Assembly (NCBI GenBank): GCA_002328585.1
Contig: DCUV01000032.1
Coordinates: 136,277 to 200,276 of the forward strand
Length of the DNA stretch: 64,000 bases
Origin: Spirochaetia bacterium UBA2205
Lineage (GTDB): Bacteria; Spirochaetota; UBA4802; UB4802
Direction: 5' to 3'
How positions within the stretch are numbered: the stretch's first letter is position 1; each line of letters begins with the position of its first letter. The translations under genes were made by a program, and so were the position numbers. The notes beneath the pieces are model-generated. The model worked only from the letters and a program-made list of their open reading frames with translations, did no database searches and was not told the origin of the DNA. This document shows, in pieces, positions 1 through 8,809 of the stretch.

Positions 1-396
1 GCACAATTAGCGTATCAATTATCACGATTACTGCATCTGGATTATATCGCTGCAACACGGGGTGCATTGCTGCATGACTTCTATATGTACAACTGGCGCA
101 CTGGCGGTCCACGCCTGCATGGTTTACGCCATCCACACATAGCGCTTAACAATGCTGCAAAACATTTTGATATATCGAAAAAAGAAAAAGATATCATCCT
201 TAAACATATGTGGCCACTAACCCCGATACCACCTCGCTATGGTGAATCATGGGTGGTTACCTTCGTTGATAAGATAGTATCGCTCAGTGATTATGCACGA
301 GTCATCAAAGATAAGATGGCAGCTGTGAATATTTATTTTTATCACAAGCTAAACAAATTGTGGAGAGCTATCGCCCCCTTCCAATCAGAGCAATGA
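1..396 (+). CDS. HD-domain phosphohydrolase, 5' partial
   Basis: The reading frame is open from base 1, so the gene begins before the window; 131 residues are visible and it ends with TGA at 394-396. The visible part holds the HD doublet (His25-Asp26, in a GALLHDF context), then a histidine-rich stretch and a late Asp in FVDKI. These match the metal ligands of small HD phosphohydrolases. This subfamily has the HGLRHP and KHMWPL signatures that I recall from stand-alone HD proteins of Firmicutes and spirochaetes; the substrate is unknown. The 3' end overlaps the convergent methyltransferase gene by 29 bp. The family call is good; the cellular role is not known. Confidence 0.8.
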   Translation, partial: AQLAYQLSRLLHLDYIAATRGALLHDFYMYNWRTGGPRLHGLRHPHIALNNAAKHFDISKKEKDIILKHMWPLTPIPPRYGESWVVTFVDKIVSLSDYARVIKDKMAAVNIYFYHKLNKLWRAIAPFQSEQ

Positions 397-1531
397 CAGG
401 CAATCCACCATTGTTAAATTGTATCTCTTTTGTTACAGGAACAGTAAAGGTATGCCGCAGTGTTACAGGGATGATAATGCAAAAGCTCCATGCAGGATAC
501 CAGTATTCAAAAATATACGATAGTCTGCTATATATTGCCGCTATGTCATCATCAGCTATTCGCTTTCCATAAGGAGGATTCATTGCACACAAGATATGTT
601 TCCCTTCAAGCGTTAATTTTTCAGTAAGAAAATCACCACTATAGGTAACCATTGCAGCACCAGGTATAGTACAATTTTTTTTGGCGATAGTAACCATTGA
701 AGGGTCCCTGTCGCCGGCAACTATTGTTGCACCATGGCTTTCCCTGTTTATTGATGATACCAGTGAATGGCATGCCTCTTTTCTGAATGATGGCCAGTGC
801 ATAAAGGCAAAACCACGATTTATCCCTGGAAAAAAATTATTTACCATACACCATGCTTCAATAGGGAATGTTCCGCTGCCACACATTGGATCAATGATAA
901 CATCATAGCTGGTTATATCGCATTCATACAGCAATGCTGCTGCTATCGTTTCCCGCAATGGTGCCCGCCCAACGTGCTGCTTATATCCTCTCTTATACAA
1001 CGGATCACCGGTTGTATCCAGACTGACACCACACTGGTCATGATCAAACCGTACATAAATTGTTTGTGCACGGAGCTGGTCAGTATTGATGTGCAGTCCA
1101 AAATCACTCATTCTCTTTTCTACGGCGTTAAGCACTTCTTCACCAATTCTATCGGTATGATGCAGCTTTGATTTGTGAACCGATACTTCAACAGTAATAG
1201 ACGTCTCACTGCTTATATATAGTTCCCATGGAAAATTTCTTAGTGTGCGATAAATCTCATTAAAGTGCAGAGCCCTGAATTCTGTTAAGCGCATGATGAT
1301 ACGTGTCGCAACACGGCTAAACATATTTGCTTTATAGCTATCGTAAAGATATCCGCGGAATACTATCCCACCTTTTGTAATAGCCAGCGGTTTGATGTCC
1401 ATGTGTGATAGCTCATTGAATGCAATCTGTTCAAAGCCAGGCTGAACAATTGTAAAAAATGTATGAATCCGCTTAATTACATGATGATACACCCTCCGTT
1501 GTATTGCTTTTTGTGAATTGGACAGTTGCAT
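368..1531 (-). CDS. THUMP-domain RNA (guanine-N2) methyltransferase, RlmL N-terminal/YpsC type
   Basis: 387 residues. The N-terminal part (about 20-170) looks like the ferredoxin-like plus THUMP RNA-binding module. The C-terminal part is a Rossmann methyltransferase with SAM motif I DPMCGSG (214-220) and the catalytic NPPYG motif (318-322), typical of N2-guanine RNA methyltransferases. Bacterial relatives modify 23S rRNA guanine near 2445. The protein lacks the second methyltransferase half found in E. coli RlmL. The start lies 2 nt after the stop of the upstream RlmD-like gene, so the two are probably translationally coupled. The 3' end overlaps the convergent HD gene. Target position is inferred from family only. 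Confidence 0.88.
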   Translation of the reverse strand: MQLSNSQKAIQRRVYHHVIKRIHTFFTIVQPGFEQIAFNELSHMDIKPLAITKGGIVFRGYLYDSYKANMFSRVATRIIMRLTEFRALHFNEIYRTLRNFPWELYISSETSITVEVSVHKSKLHHTDRIGEEVLNAVEKRMSDFGLHINTDQLRAQTIYVRFDHDQCGVSLDTTGDPLYKRGYKQHVGRAPLRETIAAALLYECDITSYDVIIDPMCGSGTFPIEAWCMVNNFFPGINRGFAFMHWPSFRKEACHSLVSSINRESHGATIVAGDRDPSMVTIAKKNCTIPGAAMVTYSGDFLTEKLTLEGKHILCAMNPPYGKRIADDDIAAIYSRLSYIFEYWYPAWSFCIIIPVTLRHTFTVPVTKEIQFNNGGLPVIALIGRGR

Positions 1532-1533
1532 AA

Positions 1534-2673
1534 TTATGTTCTGTCAAATACAGCCAGAAGTTCTACATGCTGAGTCTGAGGAAACATATCATACGCCTTG
1601 CAAAATTGCAATGTATACTCCTGCATTATTGCTCCCGCATCGGAAGCAAATGTTACAGGATTGCACGACATATACACAATCCTTTTAGCATGGATATCCA
1701 GAAGTTTTTGCACTACCTTTTGTTCCAATCCCGTTCGTGGTGGGTCAACAACTATGACATCAAACTTATCAGAATGCGTGCTGAAATAATTCATGGCATC
1801 TGATTCAATAAACACAGCATTGGGTACTGCATTTATCAATGCATTTTCTTTGGCAATCATTACTGCTTCAGGATTACACTCTACCCCGGTAACAGTTTCA
1901 ACATTATTTGCTATAAAAAGGCTAATACTTCCTACGCCACAGTATATATCAAGAGCTCTGCCATAAACATGCTTTGCAATCTCCGTATACATCATCTGTG
2001 TAACATGGGTGTTAGCCTGAAAAAACGAATTGGGGGTAATACGGTAGCAAATCCTGTTAAGCTTTTCTTCTATGTATCCCTGTTTTATATCCTCAATCAC
2101 CCTTCCATAACTAAGATCAGTCAATCCATCATTTAATACCAGTGACATGGAAGTAACCCTATCAGCTATTGCATCAATTATCGCTTTACAATTATTTTCA
2201 TGCCGCGCAACAACAAAATTAACCATCACCTGCCCTGTATTAAATCCTTCACGTAAAACAATATATCGCAGATACCCCCTATGGGTATGATAATCGTAAT
2301 CCTCAATACCTGCCAGCTTTTGCCGTATTGTTGCAAAGAGTGCTCTGCTACTATTTTGTAATAGCAGACAATCTTCCAGATCAACAACATGACGCCAGTT
2401 GCCCCGTTTTCTAAGTCCCATCCTGCCAAAAGCAGTTACATAATCCATTCGATTGCGATACCCCAATGGACGTGATGGTATCACTTCTTCAATGGATACT
2501 ATACCTTCAAGCACTTTATTACAATAGTCTTTTTTGATCAACAACTGAGCATCATAGTTAATATGTTGCAATAGACAACCGCCACACTCACCAGCATGCT
2601 GACAGGATGGCGATACATGTTTATCTGCATACTGCTGTGCAACAGTGTATAAAAGCTTAGGATGTTTTTTCAA
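1534..2673 (-). CDS. TrmA/RlmD-family RNA (uracil-C5) methyltransferase
   Basis: 379 residues. Four cysteines (C24, C30, C33, C102) match the [4Fe-4S] ligands of RlmD-type enzymes. The SAM site is LDIYCGVGS (241-249), followed by DPPRTG (310-315), the nucleophile in SCNP (C337) and the QTQHVE box (366-371) with the general-base glutamate. It makes 5-methyluridine in rRNA or tRNA. The usual N-terminal TRAM domain is absent: the protein begins almost directly at the Fe-S cysteines. It sits between a DUF4139 gene (6-nt gap) and the THUMP methyltransferase (2-nt gap). Which uridine is modified (tRNA U54, 23S U747 or U1939) cannot be told from this sequence. Confidence 0.92.
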   Translation of the reverse strand: MKKHPKLLYTVAQQYADKHVSPSCQHAGECGGCLLQHINYDAQLLIKKDYCNKVLEGIVSIEEVIPSRPLGYRNRMDYVTAFGRMGLRKRGNWRHVVDLEDCLLLQNSSRALFATIRQKLAGIEDYDYHTHRGYLRYIVLREGFNTGQVMVNFVVARHENNCKAIIDAIADRVTSMSLVLNDGLTDLSYGRVIEDIKQGYIEEKLNRICYRITPNSFFQANTHVTQMMYTEIAKHVYGRALDIYCGVGSISLFIANNVETVTGVECNPEAVMIAKENALINAVPNAVFIESDAMNYFSTHSDKFDVIVVDPPRTGLEQKVVQKLLDIHAKRIVYMSCNPVTFASDAGAIMQEYTLQFCKAYDMFPQTQHVELLAVFDRT

Positions 2674-2679
2674 TGTTTT

Positions 2680-4245
2680 CTACTCCAAACCTGTAATCTG
2701 CACATTGTCAGGGTACTCAACTGTAAAATGAACTTTTAACTCCTTTTTCTGGTTAGAACCAAGGACAACATTCCATGTTACTTTCCCCTGACTATCGATA
2801 GTTGCCCCAATAGTATCTTTGTTTACAAGAATGACTTCAATTTTTTCATTTTGCGACACAGGAATGGTATCCTGAACTGTTACCGTTATATCACGCTTTT
2901 TTCCATTATTCAGTGTAATTGAATACACATACTCAATACGTTTTGTTTTGTTCACTATTCCCTTATATTCAGTTTTTTTGCTTACAAGCTTACGCTCTAC
3001 CGCTATACTTTCATCGACACCCAATCCAATGGTTACGGTTTCTTTCGGAACATATATCTTATTAAGGCTAAACGAGTTTACATATTTGCCATCTAAATAA
3101 ACAGTCACACTCCCACTCTGGAGGGGAAAATCAAATGGATTTACAAATTCCCCCTCTAACATGATATATGCTAAAATTTTAGGAATGGTAGTGTATCGTA
3201 ATGTACAACCTGTAACCGAGCTGGCAATAGCAAGCTTATAACGATTTCCATCAGAAGGTATTGTTTTATGCCCTTTAACAAGAAATGAAATAGCTATCGC
3301 CTCCTGTTGCATTTCAGGCATTTCTTCGGGAGAAGGTGCTCGAGACAATGCATCTTCATCCTGTACTGCCATGCTTTTTGCAGACTCTTTATAATACACA
3401 GGTCGATAAATATCCAGGTACCATGGATTTAGCTGAGGAAGTTGTGTTGCCACAAAGGGTTTTGCCGTCGATAGCTCCACTGCAACATTGTTCCAGTCTT
3501 CACCGGTATTTTGAGCAACAAGGGCATTGCATGTTATATCTGTAGTAGATTTTTCTGTATCTGTCCGCATGTCATATTCCATATCCCAGCCAGCATTACC
3601 AGTGATATATTGTAAAAGTACTGTTGCATTGTTGTTCCCTGTATTGTATACAGTTAATTTCAGCGTTTTACTTGCCTCATTTGTGTTGAGCAGTGCCAGT
3701 TCTTTTTCCAGACGCTCTTTTTCCTGATTGAGCTTTTGCAGTGCTTGCTGTAACTTTGCTATTTTGATATAACTTTGATTGGAATATTGCTCAATCAATT
3801 GTAATATAGAATTCATTTCAGCAGCGGTCATCTTTATGGAAAATGGCGAAGTACTGCCTTTCTTGATATATTCCAGCACTGAATTAATTGAAGCAATCTC
3901 ATTCTGTTTTCCTGTTATATCATCCTTTATTGCGTTTAGCTTTTCCAAAACTGTATTAATACGTTTTGCGTCGCCCTTTTGCAAATAGGTTGTCTCTAAT
4001 CGTACATCCTGCAAAACAGCATCCTTCACAATAACCTGCACAGATTCATCAACCATTGCAGCAGGTAAGTTTGTGATGACAATTTCATTTACCGCTTTAT
4101 TCAGCGTCATCTTTGCTTCTTTTTTAATCATAGCACTATCATGGTATACGATTACCTTTGATATTTCTGGCTTTATTGTCTCGGCATAAAGAATATTAAT
4201 GCTCATGAAACAGATAATCATTGAACCAATACAATATTTTTTCAT
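2680..4245 (-). CDS. Exported DUF4140/DUF4139 protein
   Basis: 521 residues with an N-terminal signal peptide (lysines, then a hydrophobic stretch to about residue 21 ending in LYA). Residues about 27-75 look like the DUF4140 beta domain, 80-190 is charged and likely coiled coil, and the C-terminal half is a beta-rich DUF4139 region ending in repeated threonine/valine strands. Family members are often annotated mucoidy inhibitor MuiA, but the biochemical role is unknown. It is the first gene of a minus-strand operon with two RNA methyltransferases; the functional link is unclear. The family call is fairly firm, the function is not. Confidence 0.82.
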   Translation of the reverse strand: MKKYCIGSMIICFMSINILYAETIKPEISKVIVYHDSAMIKKEAKMTLNKAVNEIVITNLPAAMVDESVQVIVKDAVLQDVRLETTYLQKGDAKRINTVLEKLNAIKDDITGKQNEIASINSVLEYIKKGSTSPFSIKMTAAEMNSILQLIEQYSNQSYIKIAKLQQALQKLNQEKERLEKELALLNTNEASKTLKLTVYNTGNNNATVLLQYITGNAGWDMEYDMRTDTEKSTTDITCNALVAQNTGEDWNNVAVELSTAKPFVATQLPQLNPWYLDIYRPVYYKESAKSMAVQDEDALSRAPSPEEMPEMQQEAIAISFLVKGHKTIPSDGNRYKLAIASSVTGCTLRYTTIPKILAYIMLEGEFVNPFDFPLQSGSVTVYLDGKYVNSFSLNKIYVPKETVTIGLGVDESIAVERKLVSKKTEYKGIVNKTKRIEYVYSITLNNGKKRDITVTVQDTIPVSQNEKIEVILVNKDTIGATIDSQGKVTWNVVLGSNQKKELKVHFTVEYPDNVQITGLE

Positions 4246-4361
4246 ACATTCGCTCCTTATATAATTTAATATCGTTTTTAACTATCATGATGATGCATAT
4301 TGTCTGCTACCATGGCAGGATTTTTTGAACCTCTCTTTGTACGATAGTTCCTTAAATACTG

Positions 4362-5153
4362 TCATCGTTGCACTCGTATCTGTGCAATCTGCCGTGAGAG
4401 CAGCACAAGCCTTTCTTCTTCATCCCATATTTCGCCATCTGTTTCAAGTAATCCATTGGTAATGAACCGTGTACGCGAATAAAACTTTAACCACTGTGAG
4501 TGAGGCATATTACGTATATTAATTGACAACTCAATCGTTGGAACCCATGCAACAAGTCCTAAACTTACAAATACTGCCGGGGGTATTACATCTGCCATAA
4601 GCAAAAGTGCAGGGATATCATATATTCTTTCTTCACAAAATGCAAGCCATCCTTTTTGAATTGATTTATCACGTAAATTCCCATATATCCAACCCGATGA
4701 ATAGGGATCAAGCCGTATAGCAACATTGGATAAGACTCGAAACGCTGGCGTCTCAGGAAGTGGAAGACAATCCTGTATAGCAGCTACATCAGGTGATTTG
4801 CATTCATATCTTTCAATATACTGGTCATTGTTATTACTGCCAAACGTTCCCCACGCTCTTATTTTTTCATTACCCTGCTGAAACAAGCTTGCCTGGTACC
4901 TATTAAATTGTGAAGACTGCCCAAAGCATTCAATATTTACATTAGCTTCTCCAGGCTTGCAACGTTGTATATAATTTGCTGTTATGATAGGAGTTGTTTT
5001 CTTATCACTTTGTCGTAGCATTGCATTGCTCAACAATGCAATAAGATAACCACCATTAGGGATAGTATTAATTAACCAATTCTCTGAGATAGTTGCTTTA
5101 AATGCATTGTTGCCTGTTTCAACAAGGGCGATATCCTGATCAAAAATATGCAT
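4362..5153 (-). CDS. Acyl-CoA thioesterase-like, double-hotdog protein
   Basis: 263 residues, close to the size of tandem hotdog TesB-like proteins. The N-terminal half carries the PNGGYLIALLSNAM segment, typical of the first helix region of thioesterase-like superfamily members. The second half has the matching WVPTIELSINIR strand and an LLETDGEIWDEEERLVLLSRQ motif that resembles the end of the second hotdog. Such proteins hydrolyse fatty-acyl or other CoA esters. Transcribed alone, 116 bp upstream of the DUF4139 gene on the same strand. No substrate can be assigned. Confidence 0.78.
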   Translation of the reverse strand: MHIFDQDIALVETGNNAFKATISENWLINTIPNGGYLIALLSNAMLRQSDKKTTPIITANYIQRCKPGEANVNIECFGQSSQFNRYQASLFQQGNEKIRAWGTFGSNNNDQYIERYECKSPDVAAIQDCLPLPETPAFRVLSNVAIRLDPYSSGWIYGNLRDKSIQKGWLAFCEERIYDIPALLLMADVIPPAVFVSLGLVAWVPTIELSINIRNMPHSQWLKFYSRTRFITNGLLETDGEIWDEEERLVLLSRQIAQIRVQR

Positions 5154-5421
5154 ATGTTGTCCACACTTTTAACATTATGTAAAAAAAGTATCGTGATATA
5201 ATCTTCCAACTATTTCTATTTGACAATTTTTATAACGTATCATCACCATGGTAGCTCAATATTTATTTTTTGTCATTTTAATACCAGTATAACTATTATT
5301 TAAAGCTTTTTTTATGATTGCTATCAAGTCGTTACATCATCATTATACCATATGATGTTCGTTACCAAACACTACCTTTTATTGCAAACTATGAACGGTT
5401 AAACATATAGCATAAAAAAAT

Positions 5422-6819
5422 ATGAAAAAAAGATTACCATCATTTTTTGAATGCATTGCCCTGCTAACAATTACGATTGCCTTGCTTTTTGCAGGAACAG
5501 TACTATTTAAAATACCGATACCGCTGTTGCTCATCGTTGCAGCATCAATTTCAGGTGTTAAAAGTTATCTATTAGGACACAGCTGGGCGGAGATTGAAGG
5601 GAGTATCGTCAATGGCATAAAAGGGACACTGCCTGCAATCATGATACTCATGACAGTAGGAATACTATCAGGTAGTTTTATTGCATCAGGAACTATTCCT
5701 TTACTCATTGATTACGGACTAAAACTCATACATCCGGGATGGATTTTACCCGCCGCATATATTGTTTGCAGTATAAGCAGTCTTGTCATTGGAAGTTCAT
5801 GGACAACCGCAGCAACTGTTGGTGTAGCTCTGGTTGGGATGGCAAATGCAATGCATGTTTCGCCAGCTATATGTGCTGGTGCTGTTGTATCAGGTGCTTA
5901 TTTTGGCGACAAACTATCACCTCTTTCTGATACAACCAATTTAGCACCTGGAGTATCTGATACAGATTTATTTTCCCATATCAGAGCTATGATGTTTACT
6001 ACAATCCCCGCGTGGGTGCTTGCTTTTATTGGCTTTTTGATTATAAACATGTATAGTGTTCCCAACAACAATACCCAATCAGAGCAAATCGTATCATTAC
6101 TACAAACTTTAGAAACTTCTTTTAATTTGAATCCTATTGTCATAACTCCACTTATGCTTGTCATTATAATGGCATTATGTAAATTTCCAGCCGTTGTAAT
6201 CCTGTTATCCGGGAGTACTGTCGCCATCCTGTTTGGCTGGCTGGTACAATCACAAAATTTACTTTTTGTTTTACAATCATCATACTCTGGATTTGTTATT
6301 CATACCAACAATGAGATCATCAATAATCTATTAAATCGTGGCGGTATACTCAGTTTTCTAGAAACAACCCTTATCATACTATGCGCAACAGGTCTGGGTG
6401 GCATATGGGAAAGCGGTGGATATATTACATCCATTCACGATAATATTCTTCATAAGATCAAAACAGACAAAATGCTTATTATCTCCACTGTTTTAACTGC
6501 AATTATTTCAAATATTATTATGGCTGAACAGTATTTATCAATTGTTATGACAGGGCGAATATATAAAGATGCCTACAAAAGGAAAAATCTTGAGCCATAT
6601 ATGCTTTCCCGCTCTCTTGAGGATGGTGGTACCGTTACATCCGCGCTTGTACCATGGAATTCATGCGGCGCTTTCATGAGCTCCGCATTAGGTGTTTCCA
6701 CACTACACTATTTACCCTATGCATTATTTAATCTCATTATGCCTGTTGTTGCAATAGTATTTACAGCTTTGGGCTTTTTTATCTATAAGAAAACCAATAT
6801 AAAACAGCACAATAAATGA
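5422..6819 (+). CDS. nhaC: NhaC-family Na+/H+ antiporter
   Basis: 465 residues with roughly 11-12 hydrophobic segments. It carries family motifs GSSWTTAAT (124-132) and FGDKLSPLSDTTNLA (161-175), the ion-binding region of NhaC/MleN-type antiporters, and a late EDGGTVTSALVPWNSCG motif. It exchanges sodium (or a dicarboxylate such as malate in MleN relatives) for protons at the inner membrane. Single gene after a 268-bp intergenic region. No good ribosome-binding site is visible before ATG 5422, so the start is uncertain by a few codons. Confidence 0.93.
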   Translation: MKKRLPSFFECIALLTITIALLFAGTVLFKIPIPLLLIVAASISGVKSYLLGHSWAEIEGSIVNGIKGTLPAIMILMTVGILSGSFIASGTIPLLIDYGLKLIHPGWILPAAYIVCSISSLVIGSSWTTAATVGVALVGMANAMHVSPAICAGAVVSGAYFGDKLSPLSDTTNLAPGVSDTDLFSHIRAMMFTTIPAWVLAFIGFLIINMYSVPNNNTQSEQIVSLLQTLETSFNLNPIVITPLMLVIIMALCKFPAVVILLSGSTVAILFGWLVQSQNLLFVLQSSYSGFVIHTNNEIINNLLNRGGILSFLETTLIILCATGLGGIWESGGYITSIHDNILHKIKTDKMLIISTVLTAIISNIIMAEQYLSIVMTGRIYKDAYKRKNLEPYMLSRSLEDGGTVTSALVPWNSCGAFMSSALGVSTLHYLPYALFNLIMPVVAIVFTALGFFIYKKTNIKQHNK

Positions 6820-6994
6820 TACAATAATAAGATAATAGTCTAAATGGCACAATTGTTTTATATGAAGGCAAAGGTTCACGTGCAAATACTTCATATCATT
6901 GCTGCACGATACACTGTACAATATTTTTTATAAAGAGCATACATGGATATATCATAATTAATAAAAATCTTAGAAACTGTGATGAGGAGCTGTC

Positions 6995-8809
6995 ATGGAC
7001 AACACGGTGAAAAAAATACCATACCGGGATGAAATCCCAGATAATGATAAATGGGATGTAACACCACTGTTTGCTTCAACAGAAGAGTGGGAAAAGCTTT
7101 ATGCAGAGATTGAAAATTCTATACATGAATATAATAATTTTGAAGGTAAGCTCCATCAATCATTCTCAATTTTTTTACAGGCTATTGAGTTTGATCTTTC
7201 CATTTCACGCTCACTTGACCGGTTGTTTACCTATGCACACCTCAAAAGCGATGAGGACACAACCAATCAGGATGCTCAGGCAATTTTGCAAAAAGCTCAC
7301 TCGCTGTATCAGCGTGTCAGTGAGGCATCAAGCTTTTTAGTGCCTGAGATTCAATCCATACCTGACCCCATTATGAGTAACTATCTGTCAAACCACAAGC
7401 TTATGCCGTATGTATTCTTTATAGAAAAGATACTTCGGTACAAAGAACATACATTATCAAAAGAAATAGAAGAAATGTTAGCCATGGCCCATGAAATAGC
7501 CATTGCACCCGCAGAATTTTTTAAAAAACTGGATAATGCCGATATGCGGTTTGGCACAATTGAGGATGAACAGGGCAACACCATTGAATTAAGTCACGGC
7601 AATTTCATTACATTTTTAATGAGCTATAATCGGGATATACGCAAAAATGCTTTTCATACTTATTACGATGTGTATGCCAGTCATAAATTTAGCATTTCAC
7701 AATCACTGGCAAGCTCGGTAAAAAAAGATGTATTTTTCTCACGGGTACGCAGATTTAAAAGCTGTCTTCATCAGGCTTTGTTCCCTGATAATATTCCAGA
7801 AACGGTGTATCATACCTTAATTGACAGTGTGGGAAAAAATCTCAATCCTCTTTTTCATTATTTACACTATCGCAAAGAAGCTCTTGGGTTGGATGAACTG
7901 CACTTTTATGATACCTATGTTCCCTTAATTCCTGATGTTCCCTTTACCATGGAATATCAGGAAGCAGTTGAAACATGCATAGAAGCATTGACAGTACTGG
8001 GTGATGATTACACCTCTGTTTTACATGATGGACTGTTATCAGGGTGGGTTGACCGGTATGAAAATCGCGGAAAGATAAGCGGCGCATACTCATCAGGTTG
8101 TTATGATTCACCACCTTACATTCTTTTAAATTATGATAACACCATCAATAGTCTTTACACCTTAATTCACGAATCAGGACACTCAATGCATTCATATTTT
8201 TCACGAAAATATCAGCCCTATGTATACCATGAATATACTATTTTTGTTGCTGAGGTAGCTTCCACATTAAACGAAATGCTCTTAAGCCACTATCTATTAA
8301 ATAAGTATCAGGACAACCCACTGATGCAGGCATATATTCTTAACCGTGAAATAGACGAGATACGCGGGACATTGTTTAGACAGACAATGTTTGCCGAATT
8401 TGAATTTATCATCCACACAATGGCTGAAAATAATCAGCCTTTAACCTATCAAGCTTTAACAGAAGCCTATGCAGCATTATTACAAAAATATTTTGCATCG
8501 ACTATTGTCATTGATTCTGAATTAAACATGGAGTACCTTAGAATCCCACACTTTTATTCTGCATTTTATGTGTATAAGTACGCAACGGGTATTGCTGCAG
8601 CATTATCACTGGCTCAGATGATACTTAGCAGTGATGACGGGGCAAAAAAATATATGCAATTTTTGGGATTGGGCGGGAGCATGTTTCCGTTAGAAGAGTT
8701 GAAAATAGCAGGAGTGGATATGGAATCTCCTGATGTTATTGTCAATGCATTGCATTATTTTGACAATCTGGTCAATACATTTATTCAGGTGCATAAATCT
8801 CTTACTTAG
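6995..8809 (+). CDS. pepF: Oligoendopeptidase F, M3 family
   Basis: 604 residues, usual length for PepF. The zinc site is HESGH (392-396), and the third ligand is Glu420 in the downstream AEVASTLNE motif. An N-terminal oligopeptidase F domain (about 115-185) precedes it. Cytoplasmic metallopeptidase that degrades short peptides, which fits a peptide- or amino-acid-fermenting organism. A strong GAGGAG ribosome-binding site lies before the ATG. The last 4 bases overlap the end of the convergent SpoIIE gene. Confidence 0.96.
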   Translation: MDNTVKKIPYRDEIPDNDKWDVTPLFASTEEWEKLYAEIENSIHEYNNFEGKLHQSFSIFLQAIEFDLSISRSLDRLFTYAHLKSDEDTTNQDAQAILQKAHSLYQRVSEASSFLVPEIQSIPDPIMSNYLSNHKLMPYVFFIEKILRYKEHTLSKEIEEMLAMAHEIAIAPAEFFKKLDNADMRFGTIEDEQGNTIELSHGNFITFLMSYNRDIRKNAFHTYYDVYASHKFSISQSLASSVKKDVFFSRVRRFKSCLHQALFPDNIPETVYHTLIDSVGKNLNPLFHYLHYRKEALGLDELHFYDTYVPLIPDVPFTMEYQEAVETCIEALTVLGDDYTSVLHDGLLSGWVDRYENRGKISGAYSSGCYDSPPYILLNYDNTINSLYTLIHESGHSMHSYFSRKYQPYVYHEYTIFVAEVASTLNEMLLSHYLLNKYQDNPLMQAYILNREIDEIRGTLFRQTMFAEFEFIIHTMAENNQPLTYQALTEAYAALLQKYFASTIVIDSELNMEYLRIPHFYSAFYVYKYATGIAAALSLAQMILSSDDGAKKYMQFLGLGGSMFPLEELKIAGVDMESPDVIVNALHYFDNLVNTFIQVHKSLT